A stretch of DNA of 64,000 nucleotides from Porphyra umbilicalis (taxonomy: Eukaryota > Rhodophyta > Bangiophyceae > Bangiales > Bangiaceae), in assembly GCA_002049455.2 (NCBI GenBank), contig KV918903.1, positions 62,001-126,000 of the forward strand. Reading direction: 5' to 3'. Made by a program: the position numbers and the translations under genes. The notes beneath the pieces were generated by a model. The model saw only the letters and a list, made by a program, of their open reading frames with translations. It was not told the DNA's origin and did no database searches. Positions 34,853 through 44,359 of the stretch are shown piece by piece (positions within the stretch are counted from its first letter, which is position 1; each line of letters begins with the position of its first letter).

Positions 34853-34874
34853 GGGGGGGGGGGGGGGGGGGGGG
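34853..34874 (+). repeat. Poly-G run (G22)
   Basis: A run of 22 consecutive G in a region with no clear gene. Its exact length is likely uncertain in any assembly. Confidence 0.9.
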
Positions 34875-35174
34875 AGGCTGACGGAGCCGTCGGGCAAAGC
34901 GACTGTGACGGAGCGGCATGACACAACACACTCTTACCCACCCATCGGGATGGCTATCAACTACCTCTCTTCACTTCTTCCCTGGTGCCCATTCCTCATC
35001 CTCAGAGTCTCCGTCGTCGTCCTTACCAGACTCTTTGTCCTCTCCGTCTTCCTCGTCGTCGACGTCATCGACGCTGCCCGACCTGGTGCCACCGCGACCA
35101 CCGACAGGTGGACGGCCCGTCCCCCCCGCCAACTGGGCTCGGCGGCGAGATATGGAGCCAGCAAGCTCGGCGTC

Positions 35175-36722
35175 TCACGTTGACTCAACCCCCAGTGACA
35201 CACCGAGTACCTGCGAGGCCGCCACGTTCTCGTCGACGTACTTGTTCACCCAGACGGACACGAGGGACACCAGGTTGCTATTGGAGACGTTGACGCAGCG
35301 CGACATGAGTTGCTCAGCCACGTCCGCCGGGGACACCACGCCGCAGGTGATGTTCATCCCGATGAGGAAGTTGGCGTTGGCCGCATCCACAAACTGCTGC
35401 TCGATGTGGGGAAAGGCCGCCACCTGCTCCCGCAGTGCGCCCCGAAACACCTTGCGTGCTAGCTTTTCCGCCGTCAGCCCGCTGATAGCAGGACACTCGA
35501 AGACAACAGCCTTATCGTACTGAGCCCTCTTCCCCACCTTCCACGACAAGTGGAGCGGAGCCGCCGCTGCGGCGACGGGAGCGGCAACGCGAGCAGTCGG
35601 CACGCCGTCCCCGACCCTCCCACAGAGACCAGCGAGAGGAGCGGTAGCACGTGGCCCAACGCCCACCCCGTCAGTCGACCCGGCACCGGTTGCCAGCAGG
35701 CGCTGGACGCTGTCGGCAGCGCGCATCGCATGGGCGCGCATGAGGCCCGTGTGCTGCTGCTGCATCTGCACGGCGGACCGCGTCGCAAGGTTCGATCCAG
35801 CAGCATCTCCAGACGCCCCAACCCCGTGCCCAAACTGCATTGGCGTCGACGATGAAGCGCCTCGGCTGCCCCGGCCCGCGGATCCACCACGAGCGTCGAC
35901 ACGACCGCGGACACGGCGACCCGCTGGTGACGGTGACGCCGACTGCGGTTGAATCTCGTCCACGTCAATCGGCCGCCGGCCCGCACTAGCTGCGGCCGCC
36001 ACACCACCCGCGCCACCCCGAACCGCACCCGAACCGGCGGCCGAGCCGCCACGACCCCGACCAATGCGCCTGTCGCGTCCCCGTGCCCGCGACATAGCAC
36101 CGGCTCCCCCTGTTGCTGCGGCCACGGCCGCGCCTACCTCATTCTCGTCGGAGTTGTCCATGGCGCTGACAATCGCGTCAAAGTGCGAGCGGTTCTCCGC
36201 GCCGTTGGTCGCAGCCGCAATGCCGTTCGCCTCCATGACGTCGGCAGCGGCAACGACGTCCCATCCAACGTCGTGTAGGTTAGCGGCCAGCTTCTCCCCA
36301 ATCGCCGCAAGCTCTTGCCCCTCCAGCTACTCCTATCAACACGCGTCGTGTTGAACACGCACCCACTCGGCCACATCTCTTTCCGAGAGATACGAGCACT
36401 CGAAATCGGACTTGGTGAGGGCCAGGGCGCCCCGACGACGCGGGACGTTGCCTTTGTTGTCAATTTTGAACCGCGACGGATCCAGCCGCAGGGTGTTCAC
36501 GCGGTGGCCGTCCTTGCCGCACTTCGGGCAGTTCTTTTCGAGGTGGGCGCAATCGGCCGTGAAGCACCTCCCCTCCTTGTGGTAGGGGTGGTACGCCGGA
36601 AGGGAGTGGAGGCACGGCCACGACCTGAAGACGCAAATCCGTTGCGAGTGGGACCCCGTCCTCTTGTTTCCAATGTCGTCGGGGCCGAGATCAAACCCGC
36701 AGAGTAGGCACTTGCTCTTCAT
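35175..36722 (-). pseudogene. Unrecognised protein with N-terminal Cys/His-rich zinc-binding region
   Basis: ATG 36722 (MKSKCLLCGFDLGPDD) opens a 129-codon frame with a Cys/His-rich region: C-x2-C near the start, then RICVFRSWPCLH, CFTADCAHLEKNCPKCGKDGH. The last part resembles a zinc knuckle (C-x2-C-x4-H). Coding appears to move to another frame near 36350 (EGQELAAIGEKLAANLHDVG) and runs to 35175, with an Ala/Gly/Arg-rich linker and a C-terminal helical domain (LTAEKLARKVFRGALREQ, ANANFLIGMNITCGVV). The frame change may be decay or an unrecognised short intron. I do not recognise the family; a nucleic-acid-binding or gag-like protein is possible. The C-terminal 110 residues look well conserved in style (balanced, hydrophobic periodicity). 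Confidence 0.4.
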
Positions 36723-38091
36723 GTCACCAGACCGACCACCCGCCCGACGGCGTCGCTCCCGCAGGACCGCCCGCCCCCCTTCCCGAGTGCTTCGCGCACG
36801 CCGGACCGCCCGCCCACTCGCACGACAACCCGACCGCACGACCTCCACGCTGCGTCGATGCTCACGCACCGACCAACCGCTCGTGACGTTCTTATGTGTG
36901 TTGTCCGGCAGCGGGCACCCCCACGGGTCACGGCGCGCGTCCATCTCAGGGCGCCTAGCGCAACAATACAAGACAGGCGCGGGGGGGAGGGAGATAGAGG
37001 AGGGAGGGCGACTAAACGCAAACAAACGAAAACGGCAACGCGCAAACTCTCGAGGGTGGGGGATGGTGGTGGGGCATTGGCCGGAGCACGCCGCAGCTCG
37101 GCGCAGGGCAGCCGCAATCGCGGCCGGGATGGAATGTGTGGGGACAATGGCGGCTCGGCTTCATGCCTAGGCCAGTGCCTGCGCCTGCCTCGCACAAAGA
37201 ACGAACGAGGGGCGGGAGCGTGGCAGGTGAACAGCCGTCGACAAGTGCGCGCGCGGCGCGCGCGATTGCAGTGGCACAGAAAAAGGGCGGCAACCGATGG
37301 GAGCGGTCCGCGGAGCGCGGTGCGCGTTTGCATCCCGGATCCGACAGGGATCGTGACCACGTCGGAACAGTACGGGCCTCAGGAGCTGCTCTCATCTCGA
37401 GACCGCGATCGGACGGCCAGCGATAGTGCCCCGGTGGACCCAGGCACCCGATGTGACGGGTGTGCGTCCAATGAATGTGCGACAGAACCCTGCATGCCGT
37501 ATCGCGGGACAGCGTCGTCGTACTGCCGGGTCGGTCTTGTCCCATGTAGCCCCGTTCCGCAAAGATGTGCTCGCTGGAGCTACGGTTCGCACACTGTCGG
37601 AGCGTGCACGAAGTGGAGCACGTTTCCCCTCGGACGGGCCACCGTGTGCCACTTAAGGCCAACGAAATTTCACGAAATCTGACGACCTGCCTGCGTGGGC
37701 GCTCTGGGGGGGAACTAATGATCTGCATTAGTGGCCAATCCTCATCATGCCGGTCTCTGTTGCACGAAGTGGAGCACGTTTCTCCTGGGACGAGTCCCGG
37801 CAGGCCCTTCATTAGAATCGGTCCACCTGACTAGCGTCGCGGGCCACAGTCGGGGCCGGAATCGGCGATCAGTACGCCAACCACGCGCGACTCACCGCGT
37901 CGGACACGGTATTGGCACTCGCGAGCGCTCCTTTTGTAAGAAAACGTGCTCGCTGTGGGAAACGTGCCCGCCAGGAATGGCCCGCTGAGGGGGGTAAAAC
38001 GTGTTGCACGTTTGGGCGCATACGCGCAGGGCCCATTTTTTAGGGATCTGCCATAGTGACACCGGGACTATCTCATCGAGATATTGCTGAT
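36723..38091. other. No recognisable gene; one dispersed direct repeat
   Basis: Overlapping frames on both strands are composition-driven. GCACGAAGTGGAGCACGTTT occurs twice, near 37608 and 37762, in similar contexts, a degenerate direct repeat of about 154-bp spacing. A third related string (AAACGTGCTCGCTGTGG) lies near 37940. No gene is claimed. Confidence 0.4.
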
Positions 38092-38093
38092 CC

Positions 38094-38524
38094 CCCAATT
38101 CTGTCCTCATCAACCAGGAACGGTTCCTGGCCGTACGGTTCTTGTAGAACTGACCATCGATTGGTTAAACGCAGCCGTAAACAGCTGCTGAGCAAGAATC
38201 TGAGACGTCCTATTGGCTCTCCCACCGCCACTTCCGTGCAGAACCGAGATCCTTCTTTTTCACGAGATTTTCTTCCGATCCCTTCCGTGTCAAGGGAGCA
38301 ACCGGCCCGCAATCGTTGGGATATCCAGATTTTCTGGGAGATACGCAGAAAAGTGCAGAAAAACGAAGGCGTCGATTGTGCGATTGGGGGCCGTACGGGC
38401 ACATTCTGTAAAGATCGGGCCGGACATGCACTGCTGGCGGACTGCTCGACCAATCAGAGATCTGTATTCATTGCCGTTCCACTACCGTTCCGGGGCGATG
38501 AGGACAGAATTGGGGGATCAGCAA
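38094..38524. mobile_element. TA-flanked inverted-repeat MITE, about 430 bp
   Basis: The ends are long inverted repeats: TTGCTGATCCCCCAATTCTG at 38094 and its complement ending at 38524, with similarity continuing through TCCTCATC and GGAACGG. TA lies directly outside each end (38092-38093 and 38525-38526), as in Tc1/mariner-type insertions. The interior has no coding capacity. A related TATTGC...CCCCAATT terminus is seen at 41982. Confidence 0.75.
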
Positions 38525-38739
38525 TAGAATTACACAAAGTCGTTTTTGTGGTCGATGTTCGATAGGGGGCGTTCACGATGACAAGCACCTACCTGTGGCC
38601 TACTAAATGAATTGAGACACGTTTCACCAATGATATAGACACGTTGTGATAGACCGACATTGGTGGCTTTGCTCTGATGTATGGTGGTTTGGATACCCTG
38701 CGGACAAAAAGAACCCCAACGGCAAACTCCGTCTGTTGT

Positions 38740-38873
38740 ACAGCCGTTCTCGCAAAAACCTCGCACGCCAACTGTCGCACCACTCTTACAAATCGGCCTT
38801 CACGGGGTCGCAGAGGCCGATTTGTGAGAGTGGTGCAACAGTCGGCGTGCGAGGTTTTTCAGAGACCGGCTGT
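38740..38873. mobile_element. Palindromic foldback element, copy 1 (134 bp)
   Basis: ACAGCCGTTCTC starts the left arm and the complement of ACAGCCGGTCTC ends the right arm. Arms of about 60 bp pair with few mismatches around a loop of about ten bases near 38802-38815 (ACGGGGTCGC). The element is almost all inverted repeat. Copy 2 follows after 14 bp. Confidence 0.85.
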
Positions 38874-38887
38874 ACGAGTACGCACCT

Positions 38888-39022
38888 ACAGCCGTTCTCC
38901 CAAAAATCCCGCACTCCATCAGTTGCAAAAGAGGTCCAAAATCGGCCTCCACGACCCCGCAGAGGCCGATTTGGAACTCTTATACATCTGTTGGAGTGCG
39001 GGATTTTTCGGAGAACGGCTGT
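38888..39022. mobile_element. Palindromic foldback element, copy 2 (135 bp)
   Basis: It starts ACAGCCGTTCTC and ends with the complement of the same string. The arms pair over about 60 bp around a loop near CACGACCCCGC. It is related to copy 1 (shared ACAGCCGTTCTC, CAAAAA, CGCACKCCA and AATCGGCC blocks) but diverged, so the two are separate members of one family or an old duplication. Confidence 0.85.
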
Positions 39023-39781
39023 ATGTTCTTCCTTGTCGAGCAGGCGGGCGGCATGTCGACGACCGGCAAAGAGCGGGTGCTGGATGTAGTCCCCAGCGCC
39101 GTGCACCAGCGGCTGCCGCTGATCCTCGGTTCTGCTGACGACGTGCAGGAGCTGCTCGACATGTACTCGACTAAGCAGTAACGGAGGTTGACAGTGTTAC
39201 ACATCTCCTGTCCCCTCGTTGTGGTACACCACCACTTGCGGCTCCATTTTATTTTTCCATTCGGAGGTCTCTGCATCCATCAAAGAGAAGCGCTCGCCCA
39301 CGGGTCTTAGCCCATGTCGACGGTTGTGTCAGCCAGGTGTGTGTGGCACGCCCACAGCTGATATCGCCGTTTTTCCCCACCGCGCAACACCAGAAGCGGG
39401 TGCACATGGTAGGTGCAGTGGTCTGGTCTTTGTGGGTGCCTCCTGCATACTGCGGGTTGCGCCCTCGCGGTAGGGAAAGATCCAGTGGTTTACCTATGTC
39501 CGCAAGAGCCCGACCGGCGCGACCATCGCTCGCCAGGCAGTCATGGATCATCCACTTGACGAAGAACGAAGGCAGCCACACGAGTGAAGTGCAGCACTCA
39601 GCGCCCGCCGCCCGCCACCCCAGATAACACCGCCGCAGCCGCCTCTGCCACCGCCTCTGCCGCCCCCCTCGCTGTCGCCGCCCCCGCAGCCACACAAACA
39701 GCACCAACAGCCACCCCAGCCAGCCACCAACTGCACCACCAGACAAGCACGCACCCACGCCATCGCACACGTCAGCCGTCG
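39023..39781. other. 3' flank of the nucleoporin gene; no gene seen
   Basis: Short frames on both strands without motifs. CCGCC repeats near 39590-39730 produce open Pro/Ala frames. Part of this is likely the 3' untranslated region of the minus-strand nucleoporin gene. Confidence 0.3.
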
Positions 39782-41947
39782 TCACTTCTTTCGACGGGAA
39801 CCACCTCCCCCCACAAATGTGCGGCGCTTACCCGCACTCGTTTGCGCGGGCGTCGCGGGCACCCCGCCCAGCCCCCCGACGGCCGTCCCAAAGCCACCGC
39901 CGAGCTGCAGCGGGGGCAGGGCCGTTGCCTCCGGTGGGACGCCAACCGCTCGCGCCAGCGCTGCGGTGCCGCCGCCGACACCAAGCGACATTCCGCCTCC
40001 GCTGAAGAGCCCCCCACCACCTGCCGGGGCCGGCGCTGACGCGGCCACGCCCATACCGAGCGCAAGCGACGGCAACGTTGCTGCTGCGCCGCCAAAGAGG
40101 CTACTGGAGCCCGCCGGCGCGGCTGCCGACGTGCCCGCTGCGCTGGCCGCATTCGCGGGGAAGCCAAAGAGACCGCCACCGCCGCTCATCGCAGCGGCGC
40201 CTATCGCCGCAGAGGTGCCGGCCGTCGGGGCGGGAGCGCCGCCAAATAGCCCACCGCCACCTTTCGCCGCGGCTGCCGCCACCGGCGGGGTGCCCCAGAG
40301 ACCCCTGCCGCCGTTTGCCAGCGCGGCTGACGTGGGCGCGTCGAGACCGACGCGGAGCCCGCCAGCGCCCCCGCCAAAGAGACCACCTCCGCCGGCGGGC
40401 GACGGCGCTGCCGCCGTCGACGTCGCGGGCATGGCAGCTGACGAGGTGGCTGACCACCCCGCCTCCGCTGCAGCACCAGCGGCGGCGACCGTAGCCGCAA
40501 CCGCCGCGTCCGCATCTGCCTCGCCCCGCCGCACGTCGGCAGCCTCCCGCCGGGCGGCCAGGCGGAACGGGTCGACGACGTGGGTAGAGAGTGCCCCACG
40601 GCCGCCGGCAGCGCCATCCCGCTCCGCCTGGTGGCGAAGGAACCCCAACCACGACCCGCGGAGGGCGTCAACAACTTCCTGTACCGACACGGTGTCCGCG
40701 GCGACGCCCATGAGGCGCTCAACTTGAGCACGGAGGGCAGCATCAACTTGAGTGGCAACATCGACCTGGAGCGGCGGGGTCCCCTCCACGACCCCGCCCA
40801 GCAACCCGCAGGCGGCGCCACCCCCAACCCCGCCATACACACACGCCGTCGCGGCGGCGACGGCGTCGCGCGCTCCCGCCATGGCTGCCGCGCAAATGGC
40901 AGTGCGTTCGGCTAGCGCCGTCCCAGTAGCCGACCAGTGGGCTTCCAGGTCTCGCGCTGCCGCCGCGTCGGCGGCGCGGGCAGCTTTCCCACCCGTATGC
41001 GTCAGCAACGGAATGACCCGCCTGGCAGCGGACCGCTCCCCCACCGCCGCCGCCGCCGCCTCCTGTACCGCCGAACGCGCGTCCGCGACCGCCGCTGACG
41101 CCGCCGACACCGCCCGCCCGACGCGACGAGTTGTTGAATTGACGACCGATGAGGCCGCATCGTGATTCGCGACCGCCTCGGCCAGGCGGTCGGCTCCAGC
41201 CCGCTGGTCACGCAGGTGCCGCTCAACGGTGAGGAGATCGTTCTGAATGGTCGCGGGCAGGGCGGCAAAGCGGGTGTGGGGGGGGAAGGCGGCTGAGGAA
41301 GCGGCGCAGAGGGGAAGGGGGGCGCCCGAGGAGACGGGGGGGCGCGCCCCATCCGCCGCCCCGGAAACGCCAAAACAAGTGATGGCAGATGGGGCGACAC
41401 CACCGGGGGAGGCGCCGCCCCACAGCCCCCCGGCGCTCGATGTGGCCGGGCCGGCGGCACCAAAGAGGCTATCACCGTCGAGACCGGCGGGCGCGAGGGC
41501 CCCAAAAAGCCCTCCCCTGGAAGCCAGTGCGGTTGATGTGGCGAGGCCGGGGGCACCAATGAGGCCGCCGCCACCCGACATCGGGGGCAGCGCGCCATTC
41601 AGGCCGCTGCTGCACTCCCCCGCGGCGGCACCGCCAAAGACGCCACCCTCGCCACCAGGCGCTGCCATCGCGCCCAGCGTTCGCCCACCACCAGAAAGCG
41701 GCCAGGTGGGGTTGGTGCCCCCAAACAGCGACCGCGGGGCAGAGGCGCAGCCGCCTGCGGCGGGGGTGGCAACAGTGCGAAGGAGGCCCACACCGCTACC
41801 ACCGGCCGGGGACTGGAGTAGGTGTAGAAGGAAAACGACGGATGGGACATCGGCAATGTGCCACCACAACAAAAAAAGGGGCTCAGGAGTGGGTTGTGCA
41901 TCACGCCTAGCTAGGGTGTGCAACTGCCGCGATCGAGTATAGACCAT
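39782..41947 (-). CDS. GLFG-repeat nucleoporin, Nup58/Nup49-like
   Basis: The frame reads through 720 codons from ATG 41947 to a stop at 39782. The longer open frame starts inside a MITE and is not trusted. GLFG/SLFG/FG repeats lie at both ends: RSLFGG, GVFGG, GGLFGA, DSLFGA in the first 150 residues, then GGGLFGG (several), GLFGF, SSLFGG and GGLFSGG in the last 220. The centre (about 240-480) has no FG and looks helical to coiled-coil: FAALPATIQNDLLTVERHLR and DAALRAQVERLMG. Two FG regions flanking a coiled coil is the layout of Nup58/45, a central-channel nucleoporin of the Nup62 complex; Nup49 is the yeast form. The C-terminus is basic (SAGKRRTF...RRKK). A pyrimidine-rich acceptor-like TTTTCCTTCTACACCTACTCCAG near 41815 suggests that the true first exon is short and lies further upstream. 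Confidence 0.65.
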   Translation of the reverse strand: MVYTRSRQLHTLARRDAQPTPEPLFLLWWHIADVPSVVFLLHLLQSPAGGSGVGLLRTVATPAAGGCASAPRSLFGGTNPTWPLSGGGRTLGAMAAPGGEGGVFGGAAAGECSSGLNGALPPMSGGGGLIGAPGLATSTALASRGGLFGALAPAGLDGDSLFGAAGPATSSAGGLWGGASPGGVAPSAITCFGVSGAADGARPPVSSGAPLPLCAASSAAFPPHTRFAALPATIQNDLLTVERHLRDQRAGADRLAEAVANHDAASSVVNSTTRRVGRAVSAASAAVADARSAVQEAAAAAVGERSAARRVIPLLTHTGGKAARAADAAAARDLEAHWSATGTALAERTAICAAAMAGARDAVAAATACVYGGVGGGAACGLLGGVVEGTPPLQVDVATQVDAALRAQVERLMGVAADTVSVQEVVDALRGSWLGFLRHQAERDGAAGGRGALSTHVVDPFRLAARREAADVRRGEADADAAVAATVAAAGAAAEAGWSATSSAAMPATSTAAAPSPAGGGGLFGGGAGGLRVGLDAPTSAALANGGRGLWGTPPVAAAAAKGGGGLFGGAPAPTAGTSAAIGAAAMSGGGGLFGFPANAASAAGTSAAAPAGSSSLFGGAAATLPSLALGMGVAASAPAPAGGGGLFSGGGMSLGVGGGTAALARAVGVPPEATALPPLQLGGGFGTAVGGLGGVPATPAQTSAGKRRTFVGGGGSRRKK

Positions 41948-41981
41948 GAGGTTAGTGTTCACGAAGGATGTGCAGGTTATA

Positions 41982-42142
41982 TTGCAGTCTCCCCAATTTT
42001 GGCCGATCCCGACAAGAACAACTGTGCAGAACAGATGCACGACAGCCATTCACCCGGCCGGATAAGACCTCTCGACCAATCAGAAGTTGTGCAGACTGTA
42101 GGTTGTTCTTGTCCGGATCGGCCAGAATCGGGAAGACTACAA
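41982..42142. mobile_element. TA-flanked inverted-repeat MITE, about 161 bp
   Basis: The left end TTGCAGTCTCCCCAATTTTG (41982) and the complement of TTGTAGTCTTCCCGATTCTG (ending 42142) continue into GGCCGATCC.GACAAGAACAAC on both sides, a roughly 40-bp inverted repeat with about six mismatches. TA flanks both ends. The termini resemble those of the element at 38094-38524. The insertion lies just upstream of the nucleoporin gene. Confidence 0.8.
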
Positions 42143-42305
42143 TAGGATTCGCGCTTCGGATAGGATGGAAAGCGCGTTCGCGAAAACACCCTGGCCTGGA
42201 TGTGGGTACACGGCGAGAATCAAGAACAAACGCAGTGTAAGCGCAGTGCGCCTGACACCGACAGTCGCAGACCCCGCCCTTAGGGGGGGGTCGACGACGT
42301 CGGTA

Positions 42306-42474
42306 CAGTCTTTCTCCAATGCTATCCACCCTTTTCGTCGCCTGACAAACCCTCTAGTAGCCCTGTTTTTTCGTGCAGAAGATGGCAGAATCGGCCTTCC
42401 TGTCAGTGCAATGATGTCTCGTTACTATGCAGGGGTGCATCGTAAAGGAAGCTACAGGAATGGAGAAAGACTGT
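42306..42474. mobile_element. TA-flanked mariner-like MITE, 169 bp
   Basis: CAGTCTTTCTCCA (42306-42318) is matched by its exact complement at 42462-42474. TA dinucleotides lie outside both ends (42304-42305 and 42475-42476). CAGT..ACTG ends with a TA target are typical of Tc1/mariner-derived elements. No coding capacity. Confidence 0.8.
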
Positions 42475-42541
42475 ACAAGTGTGGAACGATGGGCCCACAT
42501 TCCCCTTTGCATCCAATTCATCGTATTGATTAGCGAAGCTT

Positions 42542-42799
42542 CTAGTGTCTATTCCCCTGATCTTGAGGATCAATTGATCCTACTTACGCGAAAAAAAGGA
42601 ATCTTTCTTCCTTGCCGTGCACGTTTTTGTGCCCTCAGGTGCCCTTGAACAGTCCGACGGGTAAGACGGGCACGCTGCGTTCGCCTGTATCGAAAAAAAA
42701 CAGAACGGACGTCAGGAAGGTTCTTTTTTGAGGTGCCTCATATGGGGATCAATTGATCCTCAGAGGATCAAATGATCCCCTCAGGGGAATAGACACTAG
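42542..42799. mobile_element. Inverted-repeat MITE with perfect 19-bp ends, 258 bp
   Basis: CTAGTGTCTATTCCCCTGA (42542-42560) is perfectly matched by its complement at 42781-42799. Inside each end sit GGATCAATTGATCC or GGATCAAATGATCC palindromes. TA at the third to fourth positions could be the true target duplication, which would make the element begin GTGTCTATTCCCC. The window start (229-241) carries the same terminus. Confidence 0.85.
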
Positions 42800-44110
42800 T
42801 AGGGATCCATTCGCGTTCTCAACGCTCAGGCAGCCACGTTGCATGAAATTGATGGCCCTGGTCTGTTTGATGGTCACCCTCTAGGCCATGTGATTGGATG
42901 ATCCCATCTGTACGCCCAATCACGCGTATCCACGTTTCAGCATTCGATGGCCTACGATCGCTCTGGTCCAGAAGGATTACACATGCGAGCGATTACAGCT
43001 TCCTCCAAAAGCGTTTACAGACGCCTTCCTGGAACCCCCACTGTATTCCACACAAGAGCCCCGAAATGGTCAGCAGCGCGCATCTTTGCGGCCATTCCAG
43101 CACCGCGTCTCCGCCCTCTTCCGTCGTCTCGCCATCTCGCCCCTCTGTCGGGCCCTTCACAGCACCCCTCCATCGTCGTCACCGCACCACCGTGCTCTCT
43201 CTTGGACGCGCTCGCCACATCCGCCCCTTTCTTTGCCCCCGCGCGCCGCATCCACCCATATCTTTCCCCCCCCCCCTTCCCCCCCTCCGCACACCATGCA
43301 CGTTGCGCTGCACTCAGGTACGTTTTTTCTTCAATGTGTTCCTCGTCCTTCCCCTTCCCCCCCCGAGCCGGGGTGTTTACTCTTCTGTTCTTCTTTTCTT
43401 GAGGCATCTGATCGCCTCTGCTGTCGACCTCCCCCTGCGTGTGGCGGCGCGCCGGGTGCTGCGCTTGTCTGCCTTGCTGACCATTTCTTTGTGCTGAGAA
43501 TCATACGACAAAGATGAAGATATCAAATGGGGACCGACAATGGGGACGCATTAACTGGAGAAGACAAAGGGACACAACAACAACGGGGAAAGAGGAAAGG
43601 GACCCAACGACGTCGTGGTCAGAAGAGTGAAGGAGCAGAACGAAAGGCCTCATTACAGTGCTGAAGCTCGGAATTCTATGGCAGCATCAAAAAGAGACGC
43701 TCCCCCGATGTACAACCGTTATGCTGAATGTTGTATCACATGATGAGTTAATTGCTCTGTCAGTCATCCCAACAATATTTGTAAAATGGGTGAAGCACTC
43801 CCTCGTGTGACGGGAAACAAATTTGGCGCCTTAGGATAGAATCCTTATTGTTTCAGCAAAAGTTTTTTTGGAGTTGGACACACCGTTCGACTCAGCTCAT
43901 CGAGATCTGTCCTGTGAGGCTATCTCCAAGTCAATCTGATCGAATGTCAAGAACTGGTGGATGCGCACTGGTGACTACTAACTTTTTCCCAAACTGTGTG
44001 TATGTGTTCTCACGAAAAGTGGAAGCTTCGCTACCTGGTCCCTGCCCTGGGGGACCAACGTGTTACTTATTGTTATTTCGGCGCATCTCCCGCCTGACCT
44101 CGATTGATCT
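42800..44110. other. No recognisable gene
   Basis: The interval 42890-43520 is C-rich and open in three plus frames and one minus frame; translations are Pro/Ser/Arg-rich without domains. The interval 43520-44100 is A+T-richer and has no ORF of note. It may be the upstream region of the gag-like gene. Confidence 0.35.
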
Positions 44111-44118
44111 TATATAAA
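44111..44118 (+). promoter_or_regulatory. TATA box candidate for the gag-like gene
   Basis: TATATAAA sits about 250 bp upstream of the gag-like ATG (44360) at the boundary where composition changes from A+T-balanced to C-rich. It is the best TATA match near a plausible gene in the window. Transcription start would be expected near 44140-44150. This is inferred from sequence only. Confidence 0.45.
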
Positions 44119-44329
44119 CCGCCACCCGCCGCCGGTCCCCCACCGGCCGCGACGGGCAACCTTCTTTGATATCTTCACATGGTAGCAACAGCGTCCTCCG
44201 CTGCCGAGGTTCCCCCTCCCCCACGCCCTCTGCCCCGGCCCGGTTCTTCTACGCCGACGCCCCGCCGTCCGCCCGGATCCACTACGCCTCGGCCCCCGCC
44301 CTCGCACCTCCCCGCCCCCGCCCGCCTCG

Positions 44330-44356
44330 CCCCCCCCCCCCCCCCCCCCCCCCCCC
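44330..44356 (+). repeat. Poly-C run (C27) just before the gag-like start codon
   Basis: A 27-base C run ends four bases before ATG 44360. Length is probably polymorphic or uncertain. It would sit in the 5' leader of the transcript. Confidence 0.9.
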
Positions 44357-44359
44357 GCC

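Noticed and set aside
38740-39022. CRISPR array
   Set aside because: Two diverged palindromes, not regularly spaced identical repeats; the sequence is eukaryotic.
41950-42049. Extended N-terminus of the nucleoporin frame
   Set aside because: Lies in a MITE inserted upstream; the translation has no FG character.
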